A stretch of DNA of 34,487 nucleotides from contig JAJBVE010000056.1 of the NCBI GenBank assembly GCA_020859995.1, forward strand, positions 1 to 34,487, written 5' to 3'. Both the position numbers and the translations under genes were made by a program. Under the pieces are notes generated by a model, which worked only from the letters and a program-made list of their open reading frames with translations, did not search any database and was not told the origin of the DNA. Below are positions 1-8,295 of this stretch, in pieces; the stretch's first letter is position 1; each line of letters starts with the position of its first letter. The stretch comes from Clostridiales bacterium. Lineage in GTDB: Bacteria > Bacillota > Clostridia > Lachnospirales > Lachnospiraceae.

Positions 1-1
1 G

Positions 2-208
2 TTAAAAACAAATATTGAAATTTTCATAAAAGAATTACAGGAAAAGGGGGTTCAAATATTTGAAAATAATGTTAAAATAGACTTGTATGATCAGTCGGCA
101 GCTGCCAGCGGGGTTCTGATTACCGGGGAAAGTGCCATCAGGCGAGTAGCAGAAACCGCCGGTGAGAATTCTGCTTTGGCGGAAACATTTTCAAACGGCA
201 GCCGCTGA
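2..208 (+). CDS. yqfD: Sporulation protein YqfD, C-terminal end (partial)
   Basis: The window opens inside this reading frame, so only the last 68 codons are present; the stop TGA is at 206-208. The visible part contains KELQEKGVQIFENNVKI, which fits my memory of the end of YqfD, a membrane-associated protein needed for efficient sporulation in Bacillus and Clostridia. Position supports it: yqfD usually sits directly before phoH, and the phoH start proposed here lies 37 bases after this stop. The last ~25 residues (after LITGESAIRR) are low in features. Identification rests on a short fragment plus synteny, so it is moderate. Confidence 0.6.
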   Translation, partial: LKTNIEIFIKELQEKGVQIFENNVKIDLYDQSAAASGVLITGESAIRRVAETAGENSALAETFSNGSR

Positions 209-245
209 AAGCAACCGTTACAGGAAGCTATGGGGGAACGTCACC

Positions 246-1289
246 ATGAGCATGGCAGAGAAAGTGCTTGCCATACCGGCAGGACATGAGAGCAATGTCT
301 TTGGCCAGTTTGACAGAAATATCAAAAAGGTAGAACGTGCGCTGCATGTGAGCGTACTGATCCGCGATGACGGGATACGGATCATCGGCGGTCCGGACAA
401 CATTGCCCGGGCAGGTGAGATTTTTGACAGCTTAAGCGAGCTGTCGCGCCGGGGCAGTCTGATCACGGATCAGAATGTGGATTACGCGATCGCTCTGGCG
501 ATGGACGGAGGCAGATCTTCGTCCCTGGTGGAGCTTGACAGTGACTGCATCTGCCACACAATCAATGGTAAGCCGATCAAGCCAAAGACCCTGGGACAGA
601 AAGCTTATGTGGACGCGATCCGTAAGGATATGATTGTATTCGGGATCGGCCCTGCCGGCACGGGAAAGACCTATCTGGCGATGGCTATGGCGATTGCCGC
701 GTTTAAAAACGAAGAGGTGGGCAGGATTATTCTGACGCGCCCGGCGATTGAAGCCGGAGAAAAGCTCGGCTTTCTGCCGGGGGATCTGCAAAGCAAGGTG
801 GATCCATATCTTCGTCCTCTGTATGACGCGCTTTACCAGATTATGGGACCGGACAGTTTTTCAAAAAATATGGAAAAAGGGCTGATTGAAGTGGCTCCTT
901 TGGCTTATATGAGAGGCCGGACACTGGATAATGCCTACATTATTCTGGATGAGGCGCAGAATACATCCCCGGCCCAGATGAAGATGTTCCTGACAAGGAT
1001 TGGATTTGGTTCGAAGGTGATTGTAACAGGCGACCGCACACAGAAGGACCTGCCGCCTGGAGAGCCGTCCGGTCTGGATGTGGCCGTCCGGGTACTTTCT
1101 AAAGTAGAAGGGATCAGCTTCTGCACGCTGACCAGCCAGGATGTTGTACGGCATCCGCTGGTGCAGAAGATTGTGAACGCTTATGAGGAATACGAGGAAA
1201 GCCGGCAGCGGCACACGAAAGATAAAACTGGCGGAACCAGCCGGGGAAAGAATAAAGGCGCCGTTGGCTCGGATACCGCTTATAAATAA
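246..1289 (+). CDS. phoH: PhoH family ATPase (PhoH/YbeZ)
   Basis: Cytoplasmic P-loop ATPase of the PhoH-like family (347 aa, usual length), linked in other bacteria to RNA metabolism together with YbeY. The Walker A loop GPAGTGKT is at about residues 135-142. The Walker B region is ILDEAQN, and LTRPAIEAGEKLGFLPGDL and TGDRTQKDLPPG are highly typical. An N-terminal KH-like segment spans about residues 1-80. I chose the ATG at 246, behind a GGGGGAA stretch; another ATG lies two codons on at 252. An in-frame GTG at 162 would add 28 residues that overlap the yqfD end and look unlike the family. ybeY follows after 111 bases, the usual pairing. The last ~25 residues are a Lys/Arg/Gly-rich tail with no recognised domain. 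Confidence 0.95.
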   Translation: MSMAEKVLAIPAGHESNVFGQFDRNIKKVERALHVSVLIRDDGIRIIGGPDNIARAGEIFDSLSELSRRGSLITDQNVDYAIALAMDGGRSSSLVELDSDCICHTINGKPIKPKTLGQKAYVDAIRKDMIVFGIGPAGTGKTYLAMAMAIAAFKNEEVGRIILTRPAIEAGEKLGFLPGDLQSKVDPYLRPLYDALYQIMGPDSFSKNMEKGLIEVAPLAYMRGRTLDNAYIILDEAQNTSPAQMKMFLTRIGFGSKVIVTGDRTQKDLPPGEPSGLDVAVRVLSKVEGISFCTLTSQDVVRHPLVQKIVNAYEEYEESRQRHTKDKTGGTSRGKNKGAVGSDTAYK

Positions 1290-1400
1290 CCTGTGTGGTC
1301 AACATTTGCCTGCAGACAGTTTTCAGCCGAAAGAAGGGATAACTGCCTTCATGGATTATTACAAATGCGGAATATCCGTATAGTTAGAGGAGGAACAGGT

Positions 1401-1898
1401 ATGACCGTCGATTTTCAGAATGAATGTGGTGAAAAGCTGGATATCGATCTGTATGAAATTGCTCTGCGGGTGATCGAAGCTACGTTGGATGATCTGGGAT
1501 GTCCTTATGAATCCGCGGTGGGGCTTCTTATCACAGATAATGAAGAAATCCATCGCCTGAATCTGGAGCATCGGCAGATCGACCGTCCGACGGATGTTCT
1601 CTCCTTTCCGATGGTTGACTTTGATGTTCCGGGAGAGTTTGACTGGCTGGAGACGGACGGAGATGATTACTTCGATCCGGACAGCGGGGAGCTTCTCCTT
1701 GGTGATATTGTGATCTCCGCGGACAAAGTTCTGGAACAGGCCAGAGAGTATGGTCATTCCGTGACCAGAGAATACGCGTTTCTGATTACGCACAGCATGC
1801 TTCACCTTCTGGGATATGATCATATGACGCCGGAGGACGCGGCTTTGATGGAGCAGCGGCAGGAAAAGATCCTTCAGGATCTGCAGATTTTAAGATGA
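1401..1898 (+). CDS. ybeY: Endoribonuclease YbeY (rRNA maturation factor)
   Basis: Metal-dependent endoribonuclease acting in 16S rRNA 3' end maturation and ribosome quality control (165 aa, normal size). The zinc-binding signature HxxxHxxxxxH is intact near the C-terminus as HSMLHLLGYDH. The upstream block RPTDVLSFPM and the segment LGDIVISADKV are also family hallmarks. The start ATG at 1401 follows a strong AGAGGAGG ribosome site with 6-7 bases spacing. An in-frame upstream extension to 1293 has no such site. It follows phoH, with which it is usually co-transcribed. The 137 bases after it, up to the next gene, show no clear element. Confidence 0.96.
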   Translation: MTVDFQNECGEKLDIDLYEIALRVIEATLDDLGCPYESAVGLLITDNEEIHRLNLEHRQIDRPTDVLSFPMVDFDVPGEFDWLETDGDDYFDPDSGELLLGDIVISADKVLEQAREYGHSVTREYAFLITHSMLHLLGYDHMTPEDAALMEQRQEKILQDLQILR

Positions 1899-2035
1899 TT
1901 TACGCTGCAGTTTTCCGGCGGCAGGCGTGCCTTCGGAATATTTTGCGCAAGAACGGCTGGCAGTCTGAGTCAGAGGAGACTTCGTGCTTTTTTGAGTCAG
2001 ATGAGAAATAGCATCAACACAAAAGGAGGATACTT

Positions 2036-3154
2036 ATGAACAGGAAGAAATTTTTTGCGGGAATATCCCTCGCGGCAATGCTTCTCGGAAGTATGGTGAT
2101 GGGAGCGCAGGCCGCGGAAACTGAGACGAGCGGGGAAGATGGCTGGGTGAGAAGCTATCTGACTGGAAAACTCGTTCCGGAATCCATCGGACGTACGATT
2201 CCGATCGCGGTTATGATTAATAATATTGCGGACGCCCTTCCGCAGTCCGGCATCAGCAACGCGGCAATTGTCTATGAAGCTCCGGTCGAAGGCTCGATCA
2301 CCCGTCTGATGGCGATCATGGAGGATTATCAGGATGTTGAGCGGATTGGCTCAGTGCGCAGCTGTCGGGAATATTATGTATACTTTGCCCGTGAATTTGA
2401 AGCGATTTATATGCATTATGGTCACGCGGTTTACGCGACAGGAGTTTTGAATCTGGAGGATACGGTGCGTTTAAGCGGCATGGCGGATTATGATCTCGTT
2501 TATGAAGGAGAGGGCGACGTTACTTATTATCGTTCCGACGATTTTGTTTCTCCGCATAATGTCTTTACAAATTACAGCCTGATCCAGGCCGGTATTGCGT
2601 ATAAAGGCATTTCCACAGATTATTCAGAAGAATATGTCGAAAATGACGGCCATTACCAGTTCGCGGATGATGATGTGATCATTACGCTGGACGAAGGCGT
2701 GGACGCGCTTACGGTCAAGCCAGGCTATTCTTATAATTATCCGTCGTTTGTGTATGACGCGGAAACGGGGACCTATACCAGATATCAGCTCGGCAGCGAG
2801 CAGATTGATTATCTGACCGGAAAAGCGCTTACTTATGACAATATTCTGATTCAGTATTGCTCATGGACAAAATGGGATGACAACGGTTATCTGGATATCA
2901 ATGTATATGCCGGCGGTGAAGGCGTATATATCACGAAAGGGAAGGCAATTCCGGTCACCTGGTCAAAGGAAGGCGCGGATCTGGAAAACGCGTATGCTGA
3001 CGCGAATTTTGGAGTGACACATTATTATGATCTGAATGGCGAGGAAATCACCCTGAATCAGGGCAAGACATGGGTCTGCATCGTGCTTGATTCGGATATG
3101 GATTCCGTCACCATCGGCGATATGACGGGTGAAGAACTGGCAAATCTTTCCTGA
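2036..3154 (+). CDS. Secreted DUF3048 domain protein (YerB-like)
   Basis: 372-aa exported protein of the DUF3048/YerB family, whose biochemical role is not established. A signal peptide covers residues 1-27 (KK, hydrophobic core, then AQA before AETE). There is no lipobox cysteine, unlike lipoprotein YerB of Bacillus, so it is probably released or weakly cell-associated. The N-terminal DUF3048 domain includes PIAVMINNIADALPQSG, the GSITRLMAI segment and the IGSVRSCREYY region. The second half (from about residue 235, TVKPGYSYNYPSFVYD) is the C-terminal DUF3048 domain, with VTWSKEG and GKTWVCIV. An AAAGGAGG site stands 6-7 bases before the ATG. It appears to be a single gene, followed by a hairpin. 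Confidence 0.88.
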   Translation: MNRKKFFAGISLAAMLLGSMVMGAQAAETETSGEDGWVRSYLTGKLVPESIGRTIPIAVMINNIADALPQSGISNAAIVYEAPVEGSITRLMAIMEDYQDVERIGSVRSCREYYVYFAREFEAIYMHYGHAVYATGVLNLEDTVRLSGMADYDLVYEGEGDVTYYRSDDFVSPHNVFTNYSLIQAGIAYKGISTDYSEEYVENDGHYQFADDDVIITLDEGVDALTVKPGYSYNYPSFVYDAETGTYTRYQLGSEQIDYLTGKALTYDNILIQYCSWTKWDDNGYLDINVYAGGEGVYITKGKAIPVTWSKEGADLENAYADANFGVTHYYDLNGEEITLNQGKTWVCIVLDSDMDSVTIGDMTGEELANLS

Positions 3155-3164
3155 GTAAATAGTC

Positions 3165-3210
3165 GGCCGGGCATTTGGACGGTTCCTTCCAGGGACTGAC
3201 CTGCCCGGTC
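3165..3210 (+). other. GC-rich inverted repeat after the DUF3048 gene
   Basis: The arms GGCCGGGCA (3165-3173) and TGCCCGGTC (3202-3210) can pair over 9 bp (one G-U) around a ~28-base loop, starting 10 bases after the DUF3048 stop. No U-tract follows, so it is not a canonical intrinsic terminator. It could protect the 3' end of the mRNA or separate the two genes. Confidence 0.4.
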
Positions 3211-3248
3211 TGCAGTATGGCATCTACACTTCATTTCGGTCGGCGAAT

Positions 3249-3316
3249 ATCCCGCATAAAATGCGGGATGTCACCTGGCGAGGGCTAAGCGAACGTCCAC
3301 CGGGTCTTCGTTTAGC
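3249..3316 (+). promoter_or_regulatory. Two consecutive hairpins in the leader of the flippase gene
   Basis: A perfect hairpin has ATCCCGCAT (3249-3257), loop AAA, ATGCGGGAT (3261-3269). A second has GCTAAGCGA (3284-3292) pairing with TCGTTTAGC (3308-3316), with one G-U. Both lie just upstream of the GTG start at 3336 of the flippase gene. An ATG at 3261 lies inside the first hairpin and opens an in-frame extension of the flippase. The extension has no ribosome site and is hydrophilic, unlike the family, so I read the region as a structured 5' leader. Function is unknown. Confidence 0.4.
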
Positions 3317-3335
3317 GGGAATAAAGAGGTCTGCA

Positions 3336-4994
3336 GTGAAAGAAAAGAACAAAAGTGGAAACAATTTCCTCGTACAGGGATCCATCCTTGCGGCGGCGGC
3401 GATTATCGCGAAAGTAATCGGGATGCTCTACCGGGTACCGCTCCAGAATATTCTCGGAAACGAAGGAAACGGATATTATTCTACAGCAAATGAGATTTAC
3501 GCGATTCTGCTGATGGTGTCCTGCTTTAATATGCCTCTGGCTGTATCCAGGCTGGTATCGGACAGAATTCACAGAGGAGAGTACCGCAACGCGCATCGCG
3601 TGTTTTTATGCGCGGTGCGGTTTTCCATGCTTTTAGGCGGCGCGATTGCCCTGGTTACCTATGTGTGCGCAGGCTTTATCACAAAATACATGATGTCCAT
3701 GGAGCTGGCTGTCTATGGACTTCGGGTACTCGCCCCGGCGATTTTTATCTCGGCGATTCTCGGCACATTCCGTGGGTATTTCCAGGGATTTTCCAATATG
3801 GTGCCCACCGCCTTTTCTCAGGTGATTGAGCAGATCGTCAATGCCATTGTCAGTCTGGTGTGCGCCAATATCATGTTCAGCTATGGCACAAAGCTGGCGG
3901 CCGAACAGGGCAATGATTCTCTGGCGCCGGCCTGGGGAGCTGCCGGAGCCACCTTCGGCACAGTGGCCAGCATTACGGTGGCACTGCTGGTGATGATGGT
4001 GATTTATCTCTCCCAGTCAAAGACGATCAAGCAGAGAATGCGTCAGGATCATACAGGCAAGAAGGATTCCTCCGCGCTTATTTATAGCGAACTGATCCGC
4101 ACGATCCTGCCGGTCATTTTAAGCACAGTCGTATACAATATTACCAATATCCTCGATTTGGGCGTATTTTCCAATGTCCTGCAGGGGCAGGGATATTCAG
4201 ACGCGCAGACAACGACGATCTGGGGCATTTATTCCGGACAGTTCCGTGTTCTGATGAACGTGCCTCTGGCGCTGGCGTCGAGCCTTTCTCCTTCTGTCGT
4301 CCCAAGCCTTACGGCTGCTATGGCCAGACATGACAAGGCAGAAGCGCGCCGCAAGGTTGGCACCTCCATCCGTTTTACCATGTTTCTGACAATTCCCTGT
4401 GCCGCCGGCATGGCCGCTCTCGCGGAGCCGATCATTACGATGCTCTTTACGAATGAGACGGGTACTCCACTGTCGGTTGGAATTATGCAGACAGGCGCGC
4501 TGATGATTATATTTTACGCGCTCTCTACATTATCTACAGGCATTCTGCAGGGACTTGGGCAGATGAGGCAGCCGCTGATCCACTGCTGTTTCGCGCTGGT
4601 TATTCATCTGATCGTTCTGTATCTTCTGCTGACAACATTCAGCTTGAATATTTACGCGGTTGTCTGGGCGAATATTGTTTTCGCTGTTATCATCAGCATT
4701 CTGAACGCGGTTTCGATCGCGCGTTTCCTTTCGTATCGGCAGGAAATCTATCGTACCTTTGTGGTGCCGGCGGTCGTCTCAATCATCATGGCCGCGGCGG
4801 CTTATCTGGTCTATACGCTTGTGTCTCAGTTCCTTGGGAATACCGTTTCAACATTTATCGCGGTGATTGCCGGAGTCGTTGTGTATGGGATCGGGATAGT
4901 ATCCTTCCATGGGATTACGCAGGAAGAACTTGCCGCGATGCCGAAAGGAAACTCGATTATAAGAGTGCTGCGCAGGATGGGACTGATGCATTAA
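3336..4994 (+). CDS. SpoVB/MurJ-type polysaccharide (lipid-linked) flippase
   Basis: 552-aa polytopic membrane protein of the MOP/MVF superfamily (polysaccharide biosynthesis C-terminal and MurJ-like, SpoVB group). Such proteins move lipid-linked precursors such as lipid II or other undecaprenyl-linked sugars across the membrane. The start region SGNNFLVQGSILAAAAIIAKVIGMLYRVPL followed by GNEGNGYY is characteristic of the SpoVB-like Firmicutes branch (AMJ and MATE-type proteins look different). About 14 hydrophobic helices are visible along the length. I chose the GTG at 3336 because AAAGAGG precedes it by 5-8 bases and the family begins near here; the ATG at 3261 would add 25 hydrophilic residues. 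Which substrate it moves, and whether it acts in growth or in spore cortex synthesis, cannot be told from sequence. Confidence 0.88.
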   Translation: MKEKNKSGNNFLVQGSILAAAAIIAKVIGMLYRVPLQNILGNEGNGYYSTANEIYAILLMVSCFNMPLAVSRLVSDRIHRGEYRNAHRVFLCAVRFSMLLGGAIALVTYVCAGFITKYMMSMELAVYGLRVLAPAIFISAILGTFRGYFQGFSNMVPTAFSQVIEQIVNAIVSLVCANIMFSYGTKLAAEQGNDSLAPAWGAAGATFGTVASITVALLVMMVIYLSQSKTIKQRMRQDHTGKKDSSALIYSELIRTILPVILSTVVYNITNILDLGVFSNVLQGQGYSDAQTTTIWGIYSGQFRVLMNVPLALASSLSPSVVPSLTAAMARHDKAEARRKVGTSIRFTMFLTIPCAAGMAALAEPIITMLFTNETGTPLSVGIMQTGALMIIFYALSTLSTGILQGLGQMRQPLIHCCFALVIHLIVLYLLLTTFSLNIYAVVWANIVFAVIISILNAVSIARFLSYRQEIYRTFVVPAVVSIIMAAAAYLVYTLVSQFLGNTVSTFIAVIAGVVVYGIGIVSFHGITQEELAAMPKGNSIIRVLRRMGLMH

Positions 4995-5061
4995 AGAATC
5001 TTCTTAATGAAAAATGAATCAATCGTTGTATTTGGAATCCCTGAGAAAGGAACACGGACAA

Positions 5062-5292
5062 ATGAATCAGGAAAAGCTGCAGCGCATCAATGAACTGGCC
5101 CGCCGGGCGAAAGCAGAAGGACTGACTGAAGCGGAAAGAGAGGAGCAGGCTGAGCTTCGCCGGGAATACATTGCCGCAGTGCGCCAAAATCTACGCGGCC
5201 AGCTGGACAATATTGATGTAGTCAATCCGGATGGCTCTGTGGAAAATCTGGGTGAGAAGTATGGGAAAAAAGGTGTAAAACGGACACATTGA
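5062..5292 (+). CDS. DUF896 (YnzC-like) small protein
   Basis: 76-aa cytoplasmic protein of the DUF896 family (B. subtilis YnzC). It has two N-terminal helices: KLQRINELARRAKAEGLTEA, then the EREEQAELRREYI segment, then RGQLDNIDVVNPDG. The family is conserved in Firmicutes; YnzC has been linked to the SOS region in Bacillus but its function is not defined. The ATG at 5062 matches the usual family start and has an AAAGGA about 12 bases upstream. An in-frame ATG at 5014 would add 16 residues with no good site and is less likely. The C-terminus is basic (GKKGVKRTH). Confidence 0.85.
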   Translation: MNQEKLQRINELARRAKAEGLTEAEREEQAELRREYIAAVRQNLRGQLDNIDVVNPDGSVENLGEKYGKKGVKRTH

Positions 5293-5365
5293 GCCAGGCA
5301 GTGACTCGCTGCCAGGATCGCGTCCGCTCACAAGGCGGACAGGGGCGTAAAATGTTTCACTGGCT
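5292..5365 (+). promoter_or_regulatory. Multi-stem structured segment before the 5-FTHF cyclo-ligase gene
   Basis: Between the DUF896 stop and the cyclo-ligase start, several stems can form. GTCCGC (5322-5327) and GCGGAC (5335-5340) make a perfect 6-bp hairpin. GGCAG (5297-5301) and CTGCC (5309-5313) make a small one. AGCCA (5292-5296) can pair with TGGCT (5361-5365) and GTGA (5301-5304) with TCAC (5357-5360), as a closing stem that competes with the small hairpin. No U-tract follows. It might be an mRNA leader or processing element; no known riboswitch class is recognised. Confidence 0.3.
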
Positions 5366-5429
5366 GAATAAATTGCTTTACAGCGACCAATGACGAATGA
5401 TGTGAACAGCAACAGTGGGAGGAAGAACG

Positions 5430-5984
5430 TTGGATAAAGCCGATATACGCGCAATGGTAAAAAAACAGCGCAAAGAACTGTCCGAACGTGAATTGTCTGA
5501 GAAAAGCGATGAGATTTGCCGGAAGGTGATGGCTCTCAGGGAATTTTCAGCCGCCGACATGATTCTGGCCTATATGGACTGTAAAGGAGAAGTTTCGACG
5601 AAGCCGCTGATAGAAAAAGCCTGGCGTCTGGGGAAAAAAGTCGCTGTTCCCCGAGTTGAAGGGGACGATATGTGTTATTATTACATCGACTCCTTCGCGG
5701 ATGTGGGGGATGGGTATTTTCATGTGCCGGAACCGCTGAAAGGACAGATACTCTGCCGGAATGAAGCGGAAGACGCGCTTTTGATCGTGCCAGGTGTCGG
5801 GTTCGATCAGCAGCGGAACCGCTGCGGCTATGGAAAAGGGTTTTATGATCGTTATCTTGCGGCTCACAAGAGACATTTTACAGTTGCTCTCGCGTTTGAT
5901 TTTCAGATTGTGGATGAGGTGCCGACCCGTCCCGAAGACATCCGCCCGCGGATATTGATTACGGAGACGCGTATCTGGTCTTAG
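5430..5984 (+). CDS. 5-formyltetrahydrofolate cyclo-ligase (MTHFS)
   Basis: Cytoplasmic ATP-dependent enzyme that converts 5-formyl-THF to 5,10-methenyl-THF, returning the stored folate to one-carbon metabolism (184 aa, typical). The family motifs are clear: the N-terminal RKELSERELSEKS helix, then VPGVGFDQQRNRCGYGKGFY with the conserved substrate and ATP loop, and RPEDIRP near the end. I favour the TTG at 5430 as start because GGGAGGA (5417-5423) sits 6 bases upstream; the GTG at 5415 lies on top of that site. It is probably transcribed with or just after DUF896. It ends 57 bases before the beta-galactosidase. Confidence 0.93.
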   Translation: MDKADIRAMVKKQRKELSERELSEKSDEICRKVMALREFSAADMILAYMDCKGEVSTKPLIEKAWRLGKKVAVPRVEGDDMCYYYIDSFADVGDGYFHVPEPLKGQILCRNEAEDALLIVPGVGFDQQRNRCGYGKGFYDRYLAAHKRHFTVALAFDFQIVDEVPTRPEDIRPRILITETRIWS

Positions 5985-6041
5985 CAACGGCGCAGTGCTC
6001 CGTATTTTGATTTTTATCTGACACAGGAAGAGGAAAATGAT

Positions 6042-8093
6042 ATGATTTTAGATGAACGAATTCAGAAAATTCCTTATGGAGGAGATTACAATCCGGAGCA
6101 GTGGCCGGAGGAAATCTGGGAGGAAGACATGCGGCTGTTTCATAAGGCCGGGATTGACATCGTCACCCTGAATGTTTTTTCCTGGGCGGCTCTGCAGCCG
6201 TCTGAGAATGTCTATGATTTTGAAAAGCTGGATAAAATCATGGATCTGGTCGAAAAAAACGGTCTGAAAGTGTGTCTTGCCACCTCGACAGCCGCGCATC
6301 CGGCCTGGATGGCGAAACGCTATCCGGACATTCTGCGGGTGGAATATGACGGGACGAAGCGGAAATTCGGCAGCCGCCACAATTCCTGCCCGAACAGCCC
6401 GACCTATCAGAAATACTCTGTGCGCCTCGCGGGAAAGCTAGCAGAGAGATATGGCAATCGGAAAAATATAGTGGCCTGGCATGTATCCAATGAATACATG
6501 GGAGAGTGCTATTGTGAAAATTGCGAGAAGGCGTTCCGAGTCTGGCTGAAGGACCGGTATGGCACACTGGATGAGCTGAACCGGGTCTGGAATACCTCCT
6601 TCTGGGGTCATACGTTTTATGACTGGGATGAGATCGTGCTCCCGGATCTGCGCAGCGAGCATTTTTGGGGCGAGCGGACAAATTTCCAGGGCATTTCTCT
6701 GGACTACCGGCGTTTCAATTCAGAAAGTATCCAAAGGTGCTTCGAGACGGAGGCCGCGGAAATCCGTAAGTATGTGCCGGACGCGAAAATTACAACGAAC
6801 TTTATGGGCACCTATAAGCCCATCGATTATAAAAAATGGGCAAAATCCATGGATTTCGTCTCCTGGGATAATTACCCGGAGAACAAATCACCCTGGTCCT
6901 GGACGGCTCTGGTCCATGACCTGATGCGCTCCTTAAAGGGCGGAATGCCTTTCGCGCTGATGGAGCAGACGCCGAGTGTTTCCAACTGGCTTTCCGCCTG
7001 TTCTTTGAAACGCCCCGGCGTGATGCGGCTCTGGAGTTATCAGGCCGTCGCGCATGGCGCGGATACGGTGATGTTTTTTCAAATGCGAAGAAGCATCGGC
7101 GCGTGTGAAAAATTTCATGGAGCGGTCATCGATCATGTGGGGACAGAAAATACGCGTGTATTCCGCGAGGTTGCGGCTCTGGGGGCTGAGCTGAATGAGT
7201 TGGGCAGCCATACGCTGGGCGGCAGATGCCGCTCCAAAGTGGCGATTTATTTTGACTGGGAGATCTGGTGGGCGCTGGAATACTCGGCCGGCCCCAACGC
7301 GAACTTTAAGTACCCTGACGAAGTTTTTCTTTATTACCGCGCTTTAGCGGAACAGAATTACTCCGTGGATTTTGTCTGCGAGGAGGATGATCTGGATGGC
7401 TATGAGGTGCTGATCGCACCGGCATTCTATATGACAAAGACCGGCTATGACGAAAAAATCCGCGCATTTGTAAAGCGCGGCGGCACATTTGTGACCACCT
7501 TCTTTTCCGGTATTGTGGATGAGCATGATCTCGTCATCACCGGGGGATATCCGGGACGTCTGCGTGATATTCTCGGCATCTGGGTAGAAGAAATCGACGC
7601 TCTGCCGCCGGAAGAACATAATCAGATCTCTTATGAGGGTACCGAGTATCCGGCCGGATTGCTCTGCGACATTCTCCATCCGGAGGGAGCCGAAGTCCTT
7701 TCCACCTATGAAACTGATTTTTACGCCGGATTTCCCGCTTTGACGGTCAACCATTTCGGCGAGGGCAAAGCCTATTATGTCGCGACCCGGCTTCCGGAGG
7801 AGTTTTATCATATTTTCCTGCGTGAGCGGATGGAAGAAAAGGGTATCGCTCCGGTTCTCGAAAGAGAAGCAGTCTCATTCCCCGGCGGCACCGGATCACG
7901 CAGCTCAATTGAGGCGACCGAGCGCTTTGCGGATGGAAAGAGCATTCTTTATGTGCTGAACCACGGCAGTGAGGAAGCAGAAATTATCATGCCATCAGAC
8001 CGGAAAGATCTGCTGCATGACTGTGTCCTGAAAAAAGGAGAGCAGGTCCGTTTGGAATCAAAGGGCGTGCTGATTCTGGAGAGTCTCGGCTGA
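6042..8093 (+). CDS. GH42 beta-galactosidase
   Basis: 683-aa glycoside hydrolase of family 42, cytoplasmic (no signal peptide), which hydrolyses terminal beta-galactosides such as galacto-oligosaccharides or plant galactan fragments. The catalytic acid/base is Glu151 in WHVSNEY and the nucleophile is Glu308 in FALMEQTPS. Four cysteines (Cys116, Cys156, Cys158, Cys161; CxCxxC in ECYCENC) match the zinc cluster of GH42 enzymes. The order is TIM barrel (about 1-390), trimerisation/Rossmann-like domain (about 395-610) and a small beta domain at the C-terminus. An AGGAAGAGG site lies 7-9 bases before the ATG. No transporter or regulator of lactose use lies beside it, so its inducer and natural substrate are not indicated. 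galE lies about 19 kb downstream. Confidence 0.95.
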   Translation: MILDERIQKIPYGGDYNPEQWPEEIWEEDMRLFHKAGIDIVTLNVFSWAALQPSENVYDFEKLDKIMDLVEKNGLKVCLATSTAAHPAWMAKRYPDILRVEYDGTKRKFGSRHNSCPNSPTYQKYSVRLAGKLAERYGNRKNIVAWHVSNEYMGECYCENCEKAFRVWLKDRYGTLDELNRVWNTSFWGHTFYDWDEIVLPDLRSEHFWGERTNFQGISLDYRRFNSESIQRCFETEAAEIRKYVPDAKITTNFMGTYKPIDYKKWAKSMDFVSWDNYPENKSPWSWTALVHDLMRSLKGGMPFALMEQTPSVSNWLSACSLKRPGVMRLWSYQAVAHGADTVMFFQMRRSIGACEKFHGAVIDHVGTENTRVFREVAALGAELNELGSHTLGGRCRSKVAIYFDWEIWWALEYSAGPNANFKYPDEVFLYYRALAEQNYSVDFVCEEDDLDGYEVLIAPAFYMTKTGYDEKIRAFVKRGGTFVTTFFSGIVDEHDLVITGGYPGRLRDILGIWVEEIDALPPEEHNQISYEGTEYPAGLLCDILHPEGAEVLSTYETDFYAGFPALTVNHFGEGKAYYVATRLPEEFYHIFLRERMEEKGIAPVLEREAVSFPGGTGSRSSIEATERFADGKSILYVLNHGSEEAEIIMPSDRKDLLHDCVLKKGEQVRLESKGVLILESLG

Positions 8094-8295
8094 GAATGTA
8101 TTGGCTGACGATTATGTAGATGTTTTCAGCAGTTGCCGGCTGGCTATGCACAAAAACAGTGTCTTTCATATATCGGATTTACGTTTGTACCTTTGAGTGC
8201 AGACATTGTCTGACGGTCTGGGTCAAATTTTTCACAGGAACCTTTCTAATACGTTTGTATATGCTATAGATAGAACCTTCAAGGAGGATGAACCA

